Origin: Halobaculum halobium | Lineage (GTDB): Archaea > Halobacteriota > Halobacteria > Halobacteriales > Haloferacaceae | Assembly (NCBI RefSeq): GCF_030127145.1 | Contig: NZ_CP126158.1 | Span: 2,604,001-2,668,000, forward strand | Reading direction: 5' to 3' | Length of the DNA stretch: 64,000 nt | Shown: one piece after another, positions 49,040 to 58,164 of the stretch | How positions within the stretch are numbered: the first letter of the stretch is position 1 | How the letters are laid out: every line of letters begins with the position of its first letter | Notes under the pieces: model-generated | Databases searched by the model: none | Told to the model about the DNA's origin: nothing | What the model saw: the letters and a program-made list of their open reading frames with translations, nothing else | Made by a program: the position numbers and the translations under genes

Positions 49040-50302
49040 CTACTCCAGCAGTTCCTCGGCGAGCATCGGCACGAACGTTCCAACGTCGGTGACCATCCCG
49101 ACCGCCTGCGCGGAGCCGCGGTCGAGCAACTGCGTGACCGTCGCGGGGTTGATATCGACGCAGACGGTCCGCGTCGTCGACGAGAGGCAGTTGCCCACCG
49201 CCACCGAGTGCAACAGCGTAGAGAGCATGAGCACGAGGTCGGCCTCCCGCGCCTGCTCGCGGATGGCGTTTTGCGCCTCGACGGCGTCGGTGATCGTGTC
49301 CGGGAGCGGTCCGTCGTCGCGGATCGAGCCCGCGAGCACGAAGTCGCGGTCGTTAGTGACGCACTCGTACATGATGCCCTCGGTGATCAGCCCCTCCTCG
49401 ACGGCGGCCTCGATGCCGCCCGCGCGGATCACCTCGCTGATCGTGTAAATATGGTGTTTGTGTCCCTTTCGCGGGTGTTCCATCGTCTCCACGTCCATCC
49501 CGAGGCTCGTTCCGTACATGGAGCGCTCCATGTCGTGGACGGCGAAGCCGTTGCCCGCGGAGATGGCGTCGACGTACCCCTCGCGCACGAGTCGCGCGAG
49601 GCCGGGACCGCCGCCCGAGTGGATGACCGCCGGGCCGGCGACACACAGCACGCGCCCGCCCTGGGCCTTCGTCTCGGCGATCGCTTCGGCGATGTCGCGA
49701 ATGAGCGACCGCGAGGGGCGCTCGGCGGAGACGCCGCCCTGCATGAAGCCGAACGGTCCCGAGGAGTCCCGGGGCCGTTCGGGCGGCTTCACCCGGATAC
49801 CGGCGTCGCCGGTGACGACGAGATCGCCCGCGTCGATGCCGTTAAGCACCTTTGTTTCGGCGGTCACATCGGCGCGGTCGGGGACGCCGACGGAGCCGTC
49901 GTCACTGCGCTCGACGCCCTCCACGACGACCGCGCAGTCCATCTCGATGTTGTCGACGCCGACCCACTCGCCGTCGACCCGCACGTCGGTCGGGTGGTTC
50001 GTCGTCGAGTAGAAGCCGTCGGGAACGACGTTGTCCGCGGGCGCGGGCGTCAGCGTCGCGTCCGTCGGCGAGGCGAGCGTCGCGCCCGACTGGTGCAACT
50101 CGTGAAGAATGGGGTGCAGCGTCGCCTCGTCGTCTGCGATGACGCGCATCCGGCAGTACGACTCGGCGGTCTTGGTCGTTCCGACCTCGAACTCCTCGAT
50201 GTCGAACTCGCCGCCGAGGTCCATCACGACGGTGAACGCGCGCTCCATGAGGCCGGAGTCGATGATGTGGCCCTCCAGCTCGACCACGTCGCTGACGGTC
50301 AT
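49040..50302 (-). CDS. TIGR00300 family (LOR/SDH bifunctional-type) protein, ornithine cyclodeaminase-like
   Basis: The 420-residue protein begins with a small N-terminal LOR/SDH domain (VVELEGHIIDSGLMERAFTV). A Rossmann-like catalytic domain follows, including RVLCVAGPAVIHSGGGPGLA and NGFAVHDMERSMYGTSLGMD, then ADLVLMLSTLLHSVAVGNCL with VCVDINPATVTQLLDRGSAQ near the end. This family includes archaeal ornithine cyclodeaminase and the C-terminal part of the cyanobacterial arginine dihydrolase/ornithine cyclodeaminase. Ornithine-to-proline conversion is a fair guess. It starts at ATG 50302. Confidence 0.87.
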   Translation of the reverse strand: MTVSDVVELEGHIIDSGLMERAFTVVMDLGGEFDIEEFEVGTTKTAESYCRMRVIADDEATLHPILHELHQSGATLASPTDATLTPAPADNVVPDGFYSTTNHPTDVRVDGEWVGVDNIEMDCAVVVEGVERSDDGSVGVPDRADVTAETKVLNGIDAGDLVVTGDAGIRVKPPERPRDSSGPFGFMQGGVSAERPSRSLIRDIAEAIAETKAQGGRVLCVAGPAVIHSGGGPGLARLVREGYVDAISAGNGFAVHDMERSMYGTSLGMDVETMEHPRKGHKHHIYTISEVIRAGGIEAAVEEGLITEGIMYECVTNDRDFVLAGSIRDDGPLPDTITDAVEAQNAIREQAREADLVLMLSTLLHSVAVGNCLSSTTRTVCVDINPATVTQLLDRGSAQAVGMVTDVGTFVPMLAEELLE

Positions 50303-50404
50303 ACCTTCCCTCTACCCTGCCGCGGTGAAAAGCTACCCGTGGGCGCGGTATCGGCCGCGACCAACGGTCGCCGGAGTCAACCGCCCGGTCGGCGGATCAC
50401 CCGG

Positions 50405-50899
50405 TCACAACAGCAGACCCTTGAGTGCGTTCAGGACGAACCAGGTGACCTGAGCGACGACGTCCCCCTGCTCGCCTTTGAGAACGATGTCACCGTTCGT
50501 TGCCGCGGTTTCGAAGCGGGCCAGCGCCTGGTCGCCGCTGTCGGCGTCGGCGATGTGTGCGATCGTCGCGCGGTCGGTCTCCATCCGGAGAGTCGCGCCG
50601 TCGTGTGACGACTCGCGGAGGTCGAGGATCTCCCCGTCGCCGGTGATCCGGAACGAGTAGACGGCGGTTTCTCCGGCGTCGCTCACGTAGAGGTTGATGC
50701 GCTTGTTCTCGACCTGGCTCGTGAGCGGACCAAGGTCGAGCTCGCCGCTCGCGTCGTTGTACAGGGCGAAGCCGGTCTCTAACTGTGTGAACACCTCGCC
50801 GGACCACGACGGGCGGTCCGACTGCGCGGCGACCGGTGCGACCGCGGCGGACGTGACGAGGAGCGATGCGACTGCGAGGGCGAGTATTCTATTAACCAT
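50405..50899 (-). CDS. Secreted protein of unknown function
   Basis: The 164-residue protein has a clear signal peptide (RILALAVASLLVTSAAVAPV, cleavage near VAAQS). The mature part is predominantly beta, with strands ENKRINLYVSDAGETAVYSF and ATLRMETDRATIAHIADADS, and an amphipathic helix at the end (VTWFVLNALKGLLL). I do not recognise a family. It has a strong TATA box and a 15-bp palindrome immediately upstream, so it is likely regulated. It starts at ATG 50899. Confidence 0.8.
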   Translation of the reverse strand: MVNRILALAVASLLVTSAAVAPVAAQSDRPSWSGEVFTQLETGFALYNDASGELDLGPLTSQVENKRINLYVSDAGETAVYSFRITGDGEILDLRESSHDGATLRMETDRATIAHIADADSGDQALARFETAATNGDIVLKGEQGDVVAQVTWFVLNALKGLLL

Positions 50900-50920
50900 A
50901 CTCAGATAACGCGCACTGAC

Positions 50921-50931
50921 TACTTAAATAC
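50921..50931 (-). promoter_or_regulatory. TATA box of the secreted-protein gene at 50899
   Basis: Minus-strand GTATTTAAGTA is centred about 27 nt before the ATG at 50899, predicting a leaderless mRNA. A palindrome sits directly upstream of it. Confidence 0.6.
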
Positions 50932-50934
50932 GCA

Positions 50935-50949
50935 CTATCGTCACGATAG
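50935..50949. promoter_or_regulatory. 15-bp palindrome, candidate operator
   Basis: CTATCGT and ACGATAG are perfect seven-base arms around a single base. A one-base spacer cannot form a hairpin, so a dimeric protein site is more likely than a terminator. It lies at about -36 to -50 relative to the predicted leaderless start, just upstream of the BRE/TATA region, where activators bind in haloarchaea. Confidence 0.5.
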
Positions 50950-50960
50950 GGCCGCGCGCG

Positions 50961-51914
50961 TTACCGGCCCCGCGACCGCAGGTTCTCGTCGAGGAACGCC
51001 ACCTCGTGAGCCAACACCTCGACGAACCGCTCGTCGTAGTGGTCCCAGTGACCCATCGGGAGCGCCACCAGCGACGACTCCGGGAGGTCGGCCGCGAGTC
51101 CCTCGGCGATACCGTACGGCACCACCTCGTCGTTCGTCCCGGCGACGACGAGCGACGGACACGTCACCGCCGACGCGTCGGCGACCGGCCGGTAGCGGGG
51201 GAGCGCCAGCAGCGTCCGCGCGCGGGTCCCGTTTTGCCACGTCGAGTCGCGCGGGATCAACGCCGCGTAGCCGTCGAGCGCGCCGGGCTCGTTCAGCGCC
51301 GCGAACTCACCCGGGCGGCCGTACACCTTCACCTCGTGCTGTCTGCCGACGAGCCCAGCGAAGCGGTCGCGCAGCCCCGCCGCGGTCGCGCGCAGGAGAT
51401 ACCGCAGGGATTTACTCCGCAGTAGCGACCGCCCGTCGGCGAACGGCGTGCGGGCGACGACCGCATCCACGTCGTAGCGGTCGGCGGCGACGCTGACGAC
51501 GTGACCGCCCGCCAGCGAGGCGCCCCACAGCGCGATCCCGTCGCCGAGGTCCTCGATCCCGCGGACGCGGTCGATCGCGGCCTCCCAGTCGGCGATCTGG
51601 CGACTCGGGAGCACCAGTGGCTCGCCCTCGGAGGGGCCGAAGCCGCGGTAGTCGAAGGTGAACGCCGCGTACCCCGCGTCCGCGAGGTGTTCGGCCACCC
51701 GGTCGAGCCCGAACGCCGCCTCCGCGGCGAAGCCGTGCCCGAGCACGACCGTCTCGGGGTCGTCCGCGTCGCGCGGGCGGTACAGCGTCCCGGCGCAGTC
51801 GTCGCCCTCGACCGAGAACGTGAGCCGTCTGGTGGCGAACCGCTCGCGGGAGGGGCGCTCGTCGCGCACGCGCCGCGCCGGCGGCCGGTCGGGGGTCGCC
51901 GTCGGTGCGCTCAC
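50961..51914 (-). CDS. Alpha/beta hydrolase
   Basis: The 317-residue protein is an alpha/beta hydrolase. The oxyanion motif is VVLGHGFAAEAAF and the nucleophile elbow is GASLAGG (Ser133). The acid is in GTNDEVVP and the catalytic His in MGHWDHYDERF. The N-terminal 20 residues are basic and disordered. The substrate is an ester or peptide of unknown kind. The start is GTG 51914; its first bases overlap the stop of the gene at 51911-52420, so the two are coupled. Confidence 0.9.
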   Translation of the reverse strand: MSAPTATPDRPPARRVRDERPSRERFATRRLTFSVEGDDCAGTLYRPRDADDPETVVLGHGFAAEAAFGLDRVAEHLADAGYAAFTFDYRGFGPSEGEPLVLPSRQIADWEAAIDRVRGIEDLGDGIALWGASLAGGHVVSVAADRYDVDAVVARTPFADGRSLLRSKSLRYLLRATAAGLRDRFAGLVGRQHEVKVYGRPGEFAALNEPGALDGYAALIPRDSTWQNGTRARTLLALPRYRPVADASAVTCPSLVVAGTNDEVVPYGIAEGLAADLPESSLVALPMGHWDHYDERFVEVLAHEVAFLDENLRSRGR

Positions 51915-52420
51915 CGCCCGCCTCCGTCGCCCGTCGCCTCGGCCTGCTCGTCGTGCCCGTCGGCGTTGCGGGCGTCATCGTCGGCGGCGTCGGCGTCGGT
52001 GTTCTCGGCGGCGGGGACGTCGGTACCGTCGCCGTCAGCGAACGCGTGCGGACCGTCGGCGTCCGCGTCGAGGTCGGGATCCGTCTCCACGGTGTCGAGT
52101 ACGCGCGCGGAGAACTCCTCCTCGGAGATCCGGTAGCTCGTCACCGCCGCGAGCCAGTCCGCCTCGACGTGCCACGTCGCCTGCACGTTCCCCTCGAATC
52201 GCAGCGAGGTGGCCTCCACGCGCCGCGGCTCGATCTCGCCCGCCTCGACGAGGTCGATCATCGTGTTACAGACGCGGCCCATCTCGCCGTGGGCGGGGCG
52301 TTCCCCCGGCAGCGTCGTCGTGTAGGCCACGGCGACGCGCTCCGGTGAGACACGCACGTCGGCGACGTCGATGCCGTCGGCTCGCAGTTCGCCCGCGAGC
52401 GTCGACTCATCGGTGGTCAT
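51911..52420 (-). CDS. Haloarchaeal DUF8159-like protein
   Basis: The 169-residue protein starts at ATG 52420 (MTTDESTLAGELRADGIDVA). Its folded part is about residues 1-115 (VRVSPERVAVAYTTTLPGER, MGRVCNTMIDLVEAGEIEPR, VQATWHVEADWLAAVTSYRI). An acidic, low-complexity tail (Asp/Ala/Asn) follows. I recall this as DUF8159, without known function; the name is from memory. It overlaps the GTG of the alpha/beta hydrolase gene by four bases. Confidence 0.75.
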   Translation of the reverse strand: MTTDESTLAGELRADGIDVADVRVSPERVAVAYTTTLPGERPAHGEMGRVCNTMIDLVEAGEIEPRRVEATSLRFEGNVQATWHVEADWLAAVTSYRISEEEFSARVLDTVETDPDLDADADGPHAFADGDGTDVPAAENTDADAADDDARNADGHDEQAEATGDGGGR

Positions 52421-52708
52421 ACCGTCGGCTACACCCGCGGCCGACTTACTGGTTCCGGGCGGGACTGCGAACCGATGGGGTCGCAAAACGGGACGGCTGG
52501 GTGCGGAGGGATGGGAGTCCATGTCAGAGGCACTGTAGTCCCTCCGTTCCCAACGCAATGTATCGATCACCGTACACCGACTTAACCGCTTGGTGAAAAT
52601 CCGTTCACTACGTGTGAGGCGGCCGATAACAGGTGAATCGGAATACACTCACTTGATCTGATATGACGAACGGAACACGTATCTGTCCCCGTGTGGCAGT
52701 AGGGCTCG

Positions 52709-53605
52709 ATGGGTGTCGACGAGTCGTCGCGGCGGACGTTCGAGTTGTTGGCGAACGAGACGCGGTTGGGGATCATCTCGGCGCTCGGGGAGGCCAGCGG
52801 CGAGGGCGGGTACGCGACGCTCTCGTTCTCGGAGTTACAGGAAGCGACGGGTATCGAGGACAACGGCCACTTCAACTACCACCTGAAGAAGCTCGTCGAG
52901 GAGTTCGTCGAGGACCGGGAGGACGGGTACGCGCTGACGCTGGCGGGGATCCGGGCGTATCAGGCGATCGTGGCTCAACAACAGCTACCGTCGACGGAAG
53001 TCGCCCCGTTCGATCTCCACAGCGCCGATGAGTGTCACTGTGGGGGAGTCATCGAGGCGTGGTACGAGAACGGGCGGTTCCATGCTGAGTGCAATGAGTG
53101 TGACGAGTCGATCCAATATTATCCCGTTTCGCCGAGAAGTTTCGATGTAGCGGACCCGGATACTCTCGTCACCGCGGCCGCTCGGCGGATAACACGCGAC
53201 GAGTCTTCAATGGTGCGCGGCGTTTGTCCGTACTGCACCGGAAACGTGACATGGTCGTTTGAGATGCCCGAGGGGTATTGGGCTGAAAACGGAATGCAGC
53301 AGGAAGACATCGTTTCACACGTAGCCTGCGACGACTGCGCGTGGTTCATGTACGGGACAATAGGCGGGAAAGCACGGTTCAACACCATCATCTCATCATT
53401 CCTCGCTACCCGCGGACACGACCCGTGGAGAGAGCCGCCGTGGGGAGAGCCGTTCGAGTACACGGAACGTGTTTTGAGTGACGATCCGTGGCGCTTAGAA
53501 TTAACGTATGAACTCGAGGGCGACGAACTGACCGTAACCGTCGACGGGAGCCTCAACGTGATCGACCACGAACTCACCGAAGGTGCAGTCGACCGCGAGG
53601 ATTAA
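52709..53605 (+). CDS. Winged-helix regulator with two zinc-ribbon motifs
   Basis: The 298-residue protein has a helix-turn-helix region (about 1-80: SSRRTFELLANETRLGIISA, then GYATLSFSELQEATGIEDNG and HFNYHLKKLVEEFVED). The C-terminal half holds cysteine pairs DECHCGG, CNECDE, CPYC and CDDC that look like two zinc ribbons. Codon use past about position 53100 is more AT-rich than the neighbours (TATTATCCC, TTTGAGATG), which may mark acquisition from a lower-GC haloarchaeon. The domain content is that of haloarchaeal DUF7351-type regulators; targets are unknown. Confidence 0.85.
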   Translation: MGVDESSRRTFELLANETRLGIISALGEASGEGGYATLSFSELQEATGIEDNGHFNYHLKKLVEEFVEDREDGYALTLAGIRAYQAIVAQQQLPSTEVAPFDLHSADECHCGGVIEAWYENGRFHAECNECDESIQYYPVSPRSFDVADPDTLVTAAARRITRDESSMVRGVCPYCTGNVTWSFEMPEGYWAENGMQQEDIVSHVACDDCAWFMYGTIGGKARFNTIISSFLATRGHDPWREPPWGEPFEYTERVLSDDPWRLELTYELEGDELTVTVDGSLNVIDHELTEGAVDRED

Positions 53606-55797
53606 TTCGATCTCGGTACGTCCATCCCCAACCGCTCGAACACGAACCCCCACCGCTCGCTGTTCTCGCGCACCTGCATCGACGTTGGCTTGCCGACGCC
53701 GTGGCCCGCGTCGTCCTCGACGCGGAGGATCACCGGCTCCCCGCCGGTGTTCCGTTCCTGCACGAGCGCGGTCATCTTGCGCGCGTGGCTCGGGTGCACG
53801 CGGGTGTCGCCCAGCGCCGTCGTGAACATCGTCGCGGGGTAGTCGGCCTCGGGGGCGTTGTGGTACGGCGAGTACTCGCGGATGTACGCGAACGCCTCCG
53901 GGTCCTCCTCGGGGTGGCCGTACTCGGTCGTCCACGACGCCCCGAGCAGGAAGCGGTGGAACCGCAGCATGTCGAGCAGCGGCACGTGACACAGCGCGAC
54001 CGCCCACCGCTCGGGCCGCTGGGTGAGCAGCGCACCGACCAGCAGCCCGCCGTTGGAGCCGCCGACAACGCCGATACGGTCGGGATCGGCCCAGCCGGTC
54101 TCGGCGATGCCGTCGGCGACCGCGAGCGCGTCGTCGAACACGCGCTGCTTGTGCTCCCGACGCCCGGCCTCGTGCCACGGCTCGCCGTACTCGGTCCCCC
54201 CGCGGAGCGTCGCGAGCACGAACACGCCGCCGGCGGCGAGGAACGGCAGCCGGAACCGGTCGAACGTCGGCGTCCGGTTCACCCGGAAGCCACCGTAGCC
54301 GGTGAGCAGCGCGGGGTTGTCGCCGTCGGGATCCACGTCGCTCCGACGGACGACGAACGCCGGCACGTCGGTGCCGTCGGCCGACTCGAACCACTCTTGG
54401 CTCACCTCGATGTCGAACTCGACCGCCGTGGACTGCCGGCACAGCGTCGCTGTCGTCCCGTCGTCGAGGTCGACGCGGCGGACGGCGGGCGGCTCGGCGA
54501 ACGACTGCACCGTGAGGTACGCCTCGGCGTCGTCGCTCGCGCCGTGGATCCCCGCGGCCGTCGGGAACGCCGGGAGATCGACCGTCCGCTCTCGCTGGCC
54601 GTCGGCGTCGAGGATCGCGAGTTCGGAGCTGGCGTCGCGGTGGTAGTGCGCGATCAGTCGGCCCCCCGCGCGCTCGATACCGCGGAGGACGGCGTCCGTC
54701 TCCGGGACCAGTTCGTCGTACGCTTCCGGGGTCTCCGCATCTCCCGCGAGCGCGTCGCTCAGCGGTGTCGCGATCACGCGCGCATAGTCGGCGTCGTGAT
54801 CGGTCGCTAGCAACAGGCGGTCGCGGTCGCCGTCGACCGTCGGCTCGAATACGGCGTCATAGTCTGTGAGAACCGATCGCAGTTCGGCCTCCGTCGGGTC
54901 CCCGCGGTAGCCGTACACGTCCGACCGCTCCCACCCCTCGACGTAGCCGGCCACGAGCGCGTCGCCGTCGGTGGCGAGCGTCGGCCACGTCGTCTCGCCG
55001 ATATCGGTCGCGACGACGTGATCCTCGACGGGGGCCGTGTGCGAGCCGAACTCGTGGTACCGGATCGTCTTGTCGAGTTGACCGTCGGCTGCGTTGTCGC
55101 CATCCGCCCCGTCGTCCATCGCGGCTCCGTCGGCGTCGCCGCCGGCATCGCCATCGCCGCCAGCGGCGCCCGTCGTAACGTAGTAGAAGCCGCGAGGATC
55201 GGCGTCAGCGGAGACCGCGTCCGCGACCTGCGCTACCCACGCGAAGCCGTCCGCCTGGGTGCGTCCGGCGTCCTCGACCGTCTCGACGACGGCTGCGGTG
55301 GCGGCGTCGACGATCCTGATGTCGTACTGCTCGTCGCCGCCTTCGGCGACGCCGTACGCGACGTACTCCCCCTCGGGGCCGGGAACGAACCAGTCCACGG
55401 AGACGGTTCCGTCGCCGGCCCACTCGTTGGGGTCGACCAGGACGGTCCCCTCGTCGGTGCCGACGGCGGCGTGGTCGTCGTAGGCGTACAGGACTGGCTG
55501 CTCGTCGTCGGGGCGCTTCACCTCTTGGAACAGGCGATCGCCGGCGGGCGTAACCGCGCCGTACTGGTCGACGCGCCCGAGCGACTCGAACCGCTCGGCG
55601 AGCGCCTCGCGGTGCGGAGTGTCGAGGAGCGCCGCCGCGTACCGGTTCTGTGCGTCGGTCCACTCCCGGACCTCGCCGTCGTCGCCCTCCAGCCAGCGGT
55701 ACGGATCCGTGATCGACTCGCCGTGGAGCTCGTCTGCGACCGGTCTGCGTGGCGTCTCCGGAGGCGGCGCTCGCGCGTTCGGCGCGTCTTCGGACAT
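53602..55797 (-). CDS. Prolyl oligopeptidase family serine peptidase
   Basis: The 731-residue S9 peptidase has an N-terminal beta-propeller (about 40-460) and a C-terminal alpha/beta hydrolase domain. The catalytic triad is Ser581 (GGSNGG, 579-584), Asp664 (LGDTRV) and His699 (DAGHG). RWLEGDDGEVREWTDAQNR at the N-terminus is typical of prolyl endopeptidases. It cleaves after proline in short peptides. An acidic, Gly/Asp-rich insertion near residues 200-225 is a halophile feature. It starts at ATG 55797. It converges with the winged-helix gene with a four-base overlap. Confidence 0.95.
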   Translation of the reverse strand: MSEDAPNARAPPPETPRRPVADELHGESITDPYRWLEGDDGEVREWTDAQNRYAAALLDTPHREALAERFESLGRVDQYGAVTPAGDRLFQEVKRPDDEQPVLYAYDDHAAVGTDEGTVLVDPNEWAGDGTVSVDWFVPGPEGEYVAYGVAEGGDEQYDIRIVDAATAAVVETVEDAGRTQADGFAWVAQVADAVSADADPRGFYYVTTGAAGGDGDAGGDADGAAMDDGADGDNAADGQLDKTIRYHEFGSHTAPVEDHVVATDIGETTWPTLATDGDALVAGYVEGWERSDVYGYRGDPTEAELRSVLTDYDAVFEPTVDGDRDRLLLATDHDADYARVIATPLSDALAGDAETPEAYDELVPETDAVLRGIERAGGRLIAHYHRDASSELAILDADGQRERTVDLPAFPTAAGIHGASDDAEAYLTVQSFAEPPAVRRVDLDDGTTATLCRQSTAVEFDIEVSQEWFESADGTDVPAFVVRRSDVDPDGDNPALLTGYGGFRVNRTPTFDRFRLPFLAAGGVFVLATLRGGTEYGEPWHEAGRREHKQRVFDDALAVADGIAETGWADPDRIGVVGGSNGGLLVGALLTQRPERWAVALCHVPLLDMLRFHRFLLGASWTTEYGHPEEDPEAFAYIREYSPYHNAPEADYPATMFTTALGDTRVHPSHARKMTALVQERNTGGEPVILRVEDDAGHGVGKPTSMQVRENSERWGFVFERLGMDVPRSN

Positions 55798-55926
55798 GGG
55801 TCCGATCTCTAAGCCGTGCGGCAAGTACCTGCGGTTAGGCGGTCGAGTTGCCGGGACCGGCGGGCGTGAACGAAGGCGCCGGACAGTCGAGACGGTGTGG
55901 CGGGTGTCGGGGTGACCGCGCGGACG

Positions 55927-58164
55927 TTATCGACCGAACAGCCGGTCGCGCAGACTCCGGCCGGTCGGTCGCTCGGCCAAGAGGACCGAGCAGTCCACGT
56001 CGTTGACGACATCGAGCGCGAGCGCCCCGTTGATCAGTCGCGAGAGCATGCCGCGCTCGGTGGCGCCGATGACCACGAGCGAGCTGTCGGCGGCGTGGTG
56101 CTCGATGGCCGCCTCGACGTCGCCCGACTCGACCAGGAGTTCGGCGTCACCGAGGCCGTGATCGTTCGCCCACCCCGCTAGGAACTCCTTCCCGTCGCCA
56201 ACGTCGTCGGCGACGTGAAGCAGTCGGATCTCCGAACCGAAGGAGTTCCGCAGGGCGACGGCGATCTCCGCGGACAGGTCAGAGTCCGGGCCGCCAGCGG
56301 TGGGGACGAGCACGCGCTCTGGGTCGAAGCCGCGGTCCTTGAGCACGAGGAAGTCACACGGGAGGTTTTGGGTGAGCTCGTCCATCCGACCCTCGACACG
56401 GCCGGGGGCGCCGTGGCCCTCCGGCCCCCAGCCCATCACGACGAGGTCCGCGTTGTGGCTGTCCGCCACGTCGAACACTTCCGCGAACGACTGGTGGGAG
56501 ACGACCGTCGTGGTCTCGACGGGGACGCCCAGATCCTCGGCGTCGAGGCGGGCGCGTTCGAGGATCTCGTCGTTCGTGTCGTCGAAGGAGGGGACGTGCT
56601 CGGCGGCGTGCGCCAGGGAGGTCTGGTCGGGCACCGAGACGATGTGGACCGCTTCGACGGTACCGCCGCGCTCGCGGGCGATGTTGGCCGCGAGTTCGAT
56701 GAGCGTCCCCTCGGTTGCGGGGTTCGCCAGCGGCACCAGCACGCGGTACTCCCCGCCGTCGGGAGCGACCGCGTCCGCCGCACCGACGGCGGCGTCGGGC
56801 ATCTCCTCGGACTTCGAGCGGACGTACTCCGCGAGCGCGCCCTCACTTTCCGTCCGCGAGCGGGCGTATCCGAAGTACCACACCAGCGCGAACGCGACGA
56901 ACGCGCCGCCGATGAGTACGACCGTCGGCTCGATGAAGACGATGAGCGCGAGCGAGACGATCGCGCCGAGCACCGGCACGACGGGATACAGCGGGACGGT
57001 GTAGCTCGGCTCGTACCCCTCGACGTCTGCCTCGCGGAACACGATCAGCGCGACGTTGAGGAGGGCGTAGATGATGAGGTGGAGCACCGACCCGAGCGTC
57101 GCGAGCGTATTCACGTCCGCGAGGACGATGAACAGGAGAATGAGCGCGCCCGTCATGGCGATCGAGCGGTAGGGCGTCCCGAATCGGGGGTGGATCTCGT
57201 TGAGGTTCGGAGAGACGAGCCGGTCCCGGCCCATCGCGAAGTTGATCCGCGAGGACGCGAGGATCGAGGCGTTCGCCGAGGAGGCCGTCGCGAGGAGCCC
57301 GCCGATTAGCATCGCGATCGCCCCTGCGGGGCCGAGGACGATCCGCGCTACCTCGACGACCGCGATCTGGCCGTCCGGGATGTTCGCGATGAACCCCTGC
57401 TCGACGGCGGCGCTCATCACGATGAGCACGAGCGCGTAGATGACGGTCACGATGACGACAGAGCCGATGACGGCTCGCGGGAGGTTCCTCCCGGGGTCTT
57501 TGATCTCCTCTGCGACGGAGGTGATCTGGACGAATCCGAGGTAGGAGACGAAGATGAGCCCGGTCGTCGTGAGCATCGGCCCGAAGCCGGTCCCCTCGGC
57601 GATGTTCGCCGGATCCGCGCGGAGCGTGCCCGCGATCGTGAACACGGTCAGGATGATCACCAAGAGCACGACGATCACGTTCTGGAGACGTCCGGTTTCC
57701 TTTGCGCCCACGTAGTTGATGAGGACGAACAGCGCCGCGCCCGTGAGCGCGACGGCCTTCACCCCGACGGGGATCGCGATCCCGACGAACGGGATCCCGA
57801 TCGACCCGCCGGAGATGTTGACGACGTACTCGCCGAACCCGACCATGTAGAACGCGGAGGCGAACGCCAGCCCCATCCAGTTGGCCCAGCCGGCGACGGA
57901 GCCGAACATCGGGCCAAGCGCCTGGTTCACGTAGTAGTACGCGCCGCCGGACACCGGCATCGCCGTCCCCAACTCCGAGGCGGAGAAGGCCGTCAGGATC
58001 GCGATGGCGCCCCCGAGCACGAACGAGATCACGGCGAACGACCCGGCCTCGCTGATCGCGACGCCCGGGAGAACGAAGATCCCCGCGCCGATCATCGTCC
58101 CGACGCCGATCGTCAGCGCCGCGAGCGGGCCGAGGTCCTTCGCGAGCTCCTCGTCGCCGCTCAT
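55927..58164 (-). CDS. APC amino-acid permease fused to two universal stress protein domains
   Basis: The 745-residue protein has an N-terminal APC transporter of about 12 helices (LAALTIGVGTMIGAGIFVLP is the first, with the GxG unwound region). From about 480 to the end are two Usp-like domains (VLVPLANPATEGTLIELAAN and VLVPTAGGPDSDLSAEIAVA). Each has a final nucleotide-type or related strand; the second ends with VVIGATERGMLSRLINGALA. Usp fusions to APC permeases occur in archaea, where the domain may sense ATP and gate uptake. Its start ATG 58164 overlaps the next Usp gene's stop. Confidence 0.93.
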   Translation of the reverse strand: MSGDEELAKDLGPLAALTIGVGTMIGAGIFVLPGVAISEAGSFAVISFVLGGAIAILTAFSASELGTAMPVSGGAYYYVNQALGPMFGSVAGWANWMGLAFASAFYMVGFGEYVVNISGGSIGIPFVGIAIPVGVKAVALTGAALFVLINYVGAKETGRLQNVIVVLLVIILTVFTIAGTLRADPANIAEGTGFGPMLTTTGLIFVSYLGFVQITSVAEEIKDPGRNLPRAVIGSVVIVTVIYALVLIVMSAAVEQGFIANIPDGQIAVVEVARIVLGPAGAIAMLIGGLLATASSANASILASSRINFAMGRDRLVSPNLNEIHPRFGTPYRSIAMTGALILLFIVLADVNTLATLGSVLHLIIYALLNVALIVFREADVEGYEPSYTVPLYPVVPVLGAIVSLALIVFIEPTVVLIGGAFVAFALVWYFGYARSRTESEGALAEYVRSKSEEMPDAAVGAADAVAPDGGEYRVLVPLANPATEGTLIELAANIARERGGTVEAVHIVSVPDQTSLAHAAEHVPSFDDTNDEILERARLDAEDLGVPVETTTVVSHQSFAEVFDVADSHNADLVVMGWGPEGHGAPGRVEGRMDELTQNLPCDFLVLKDRGFDPERVLVPTAGGPDSDLSAEIAVALRNSFGSEIRLLHVADDVGDGKEFLAGWANDHGLGDAELLVESGDVEAAIEHHAADSSLVVIGATERGMLSRLINGALALDVVNDVDCSVLLAERPTGRSLRDRLFGR

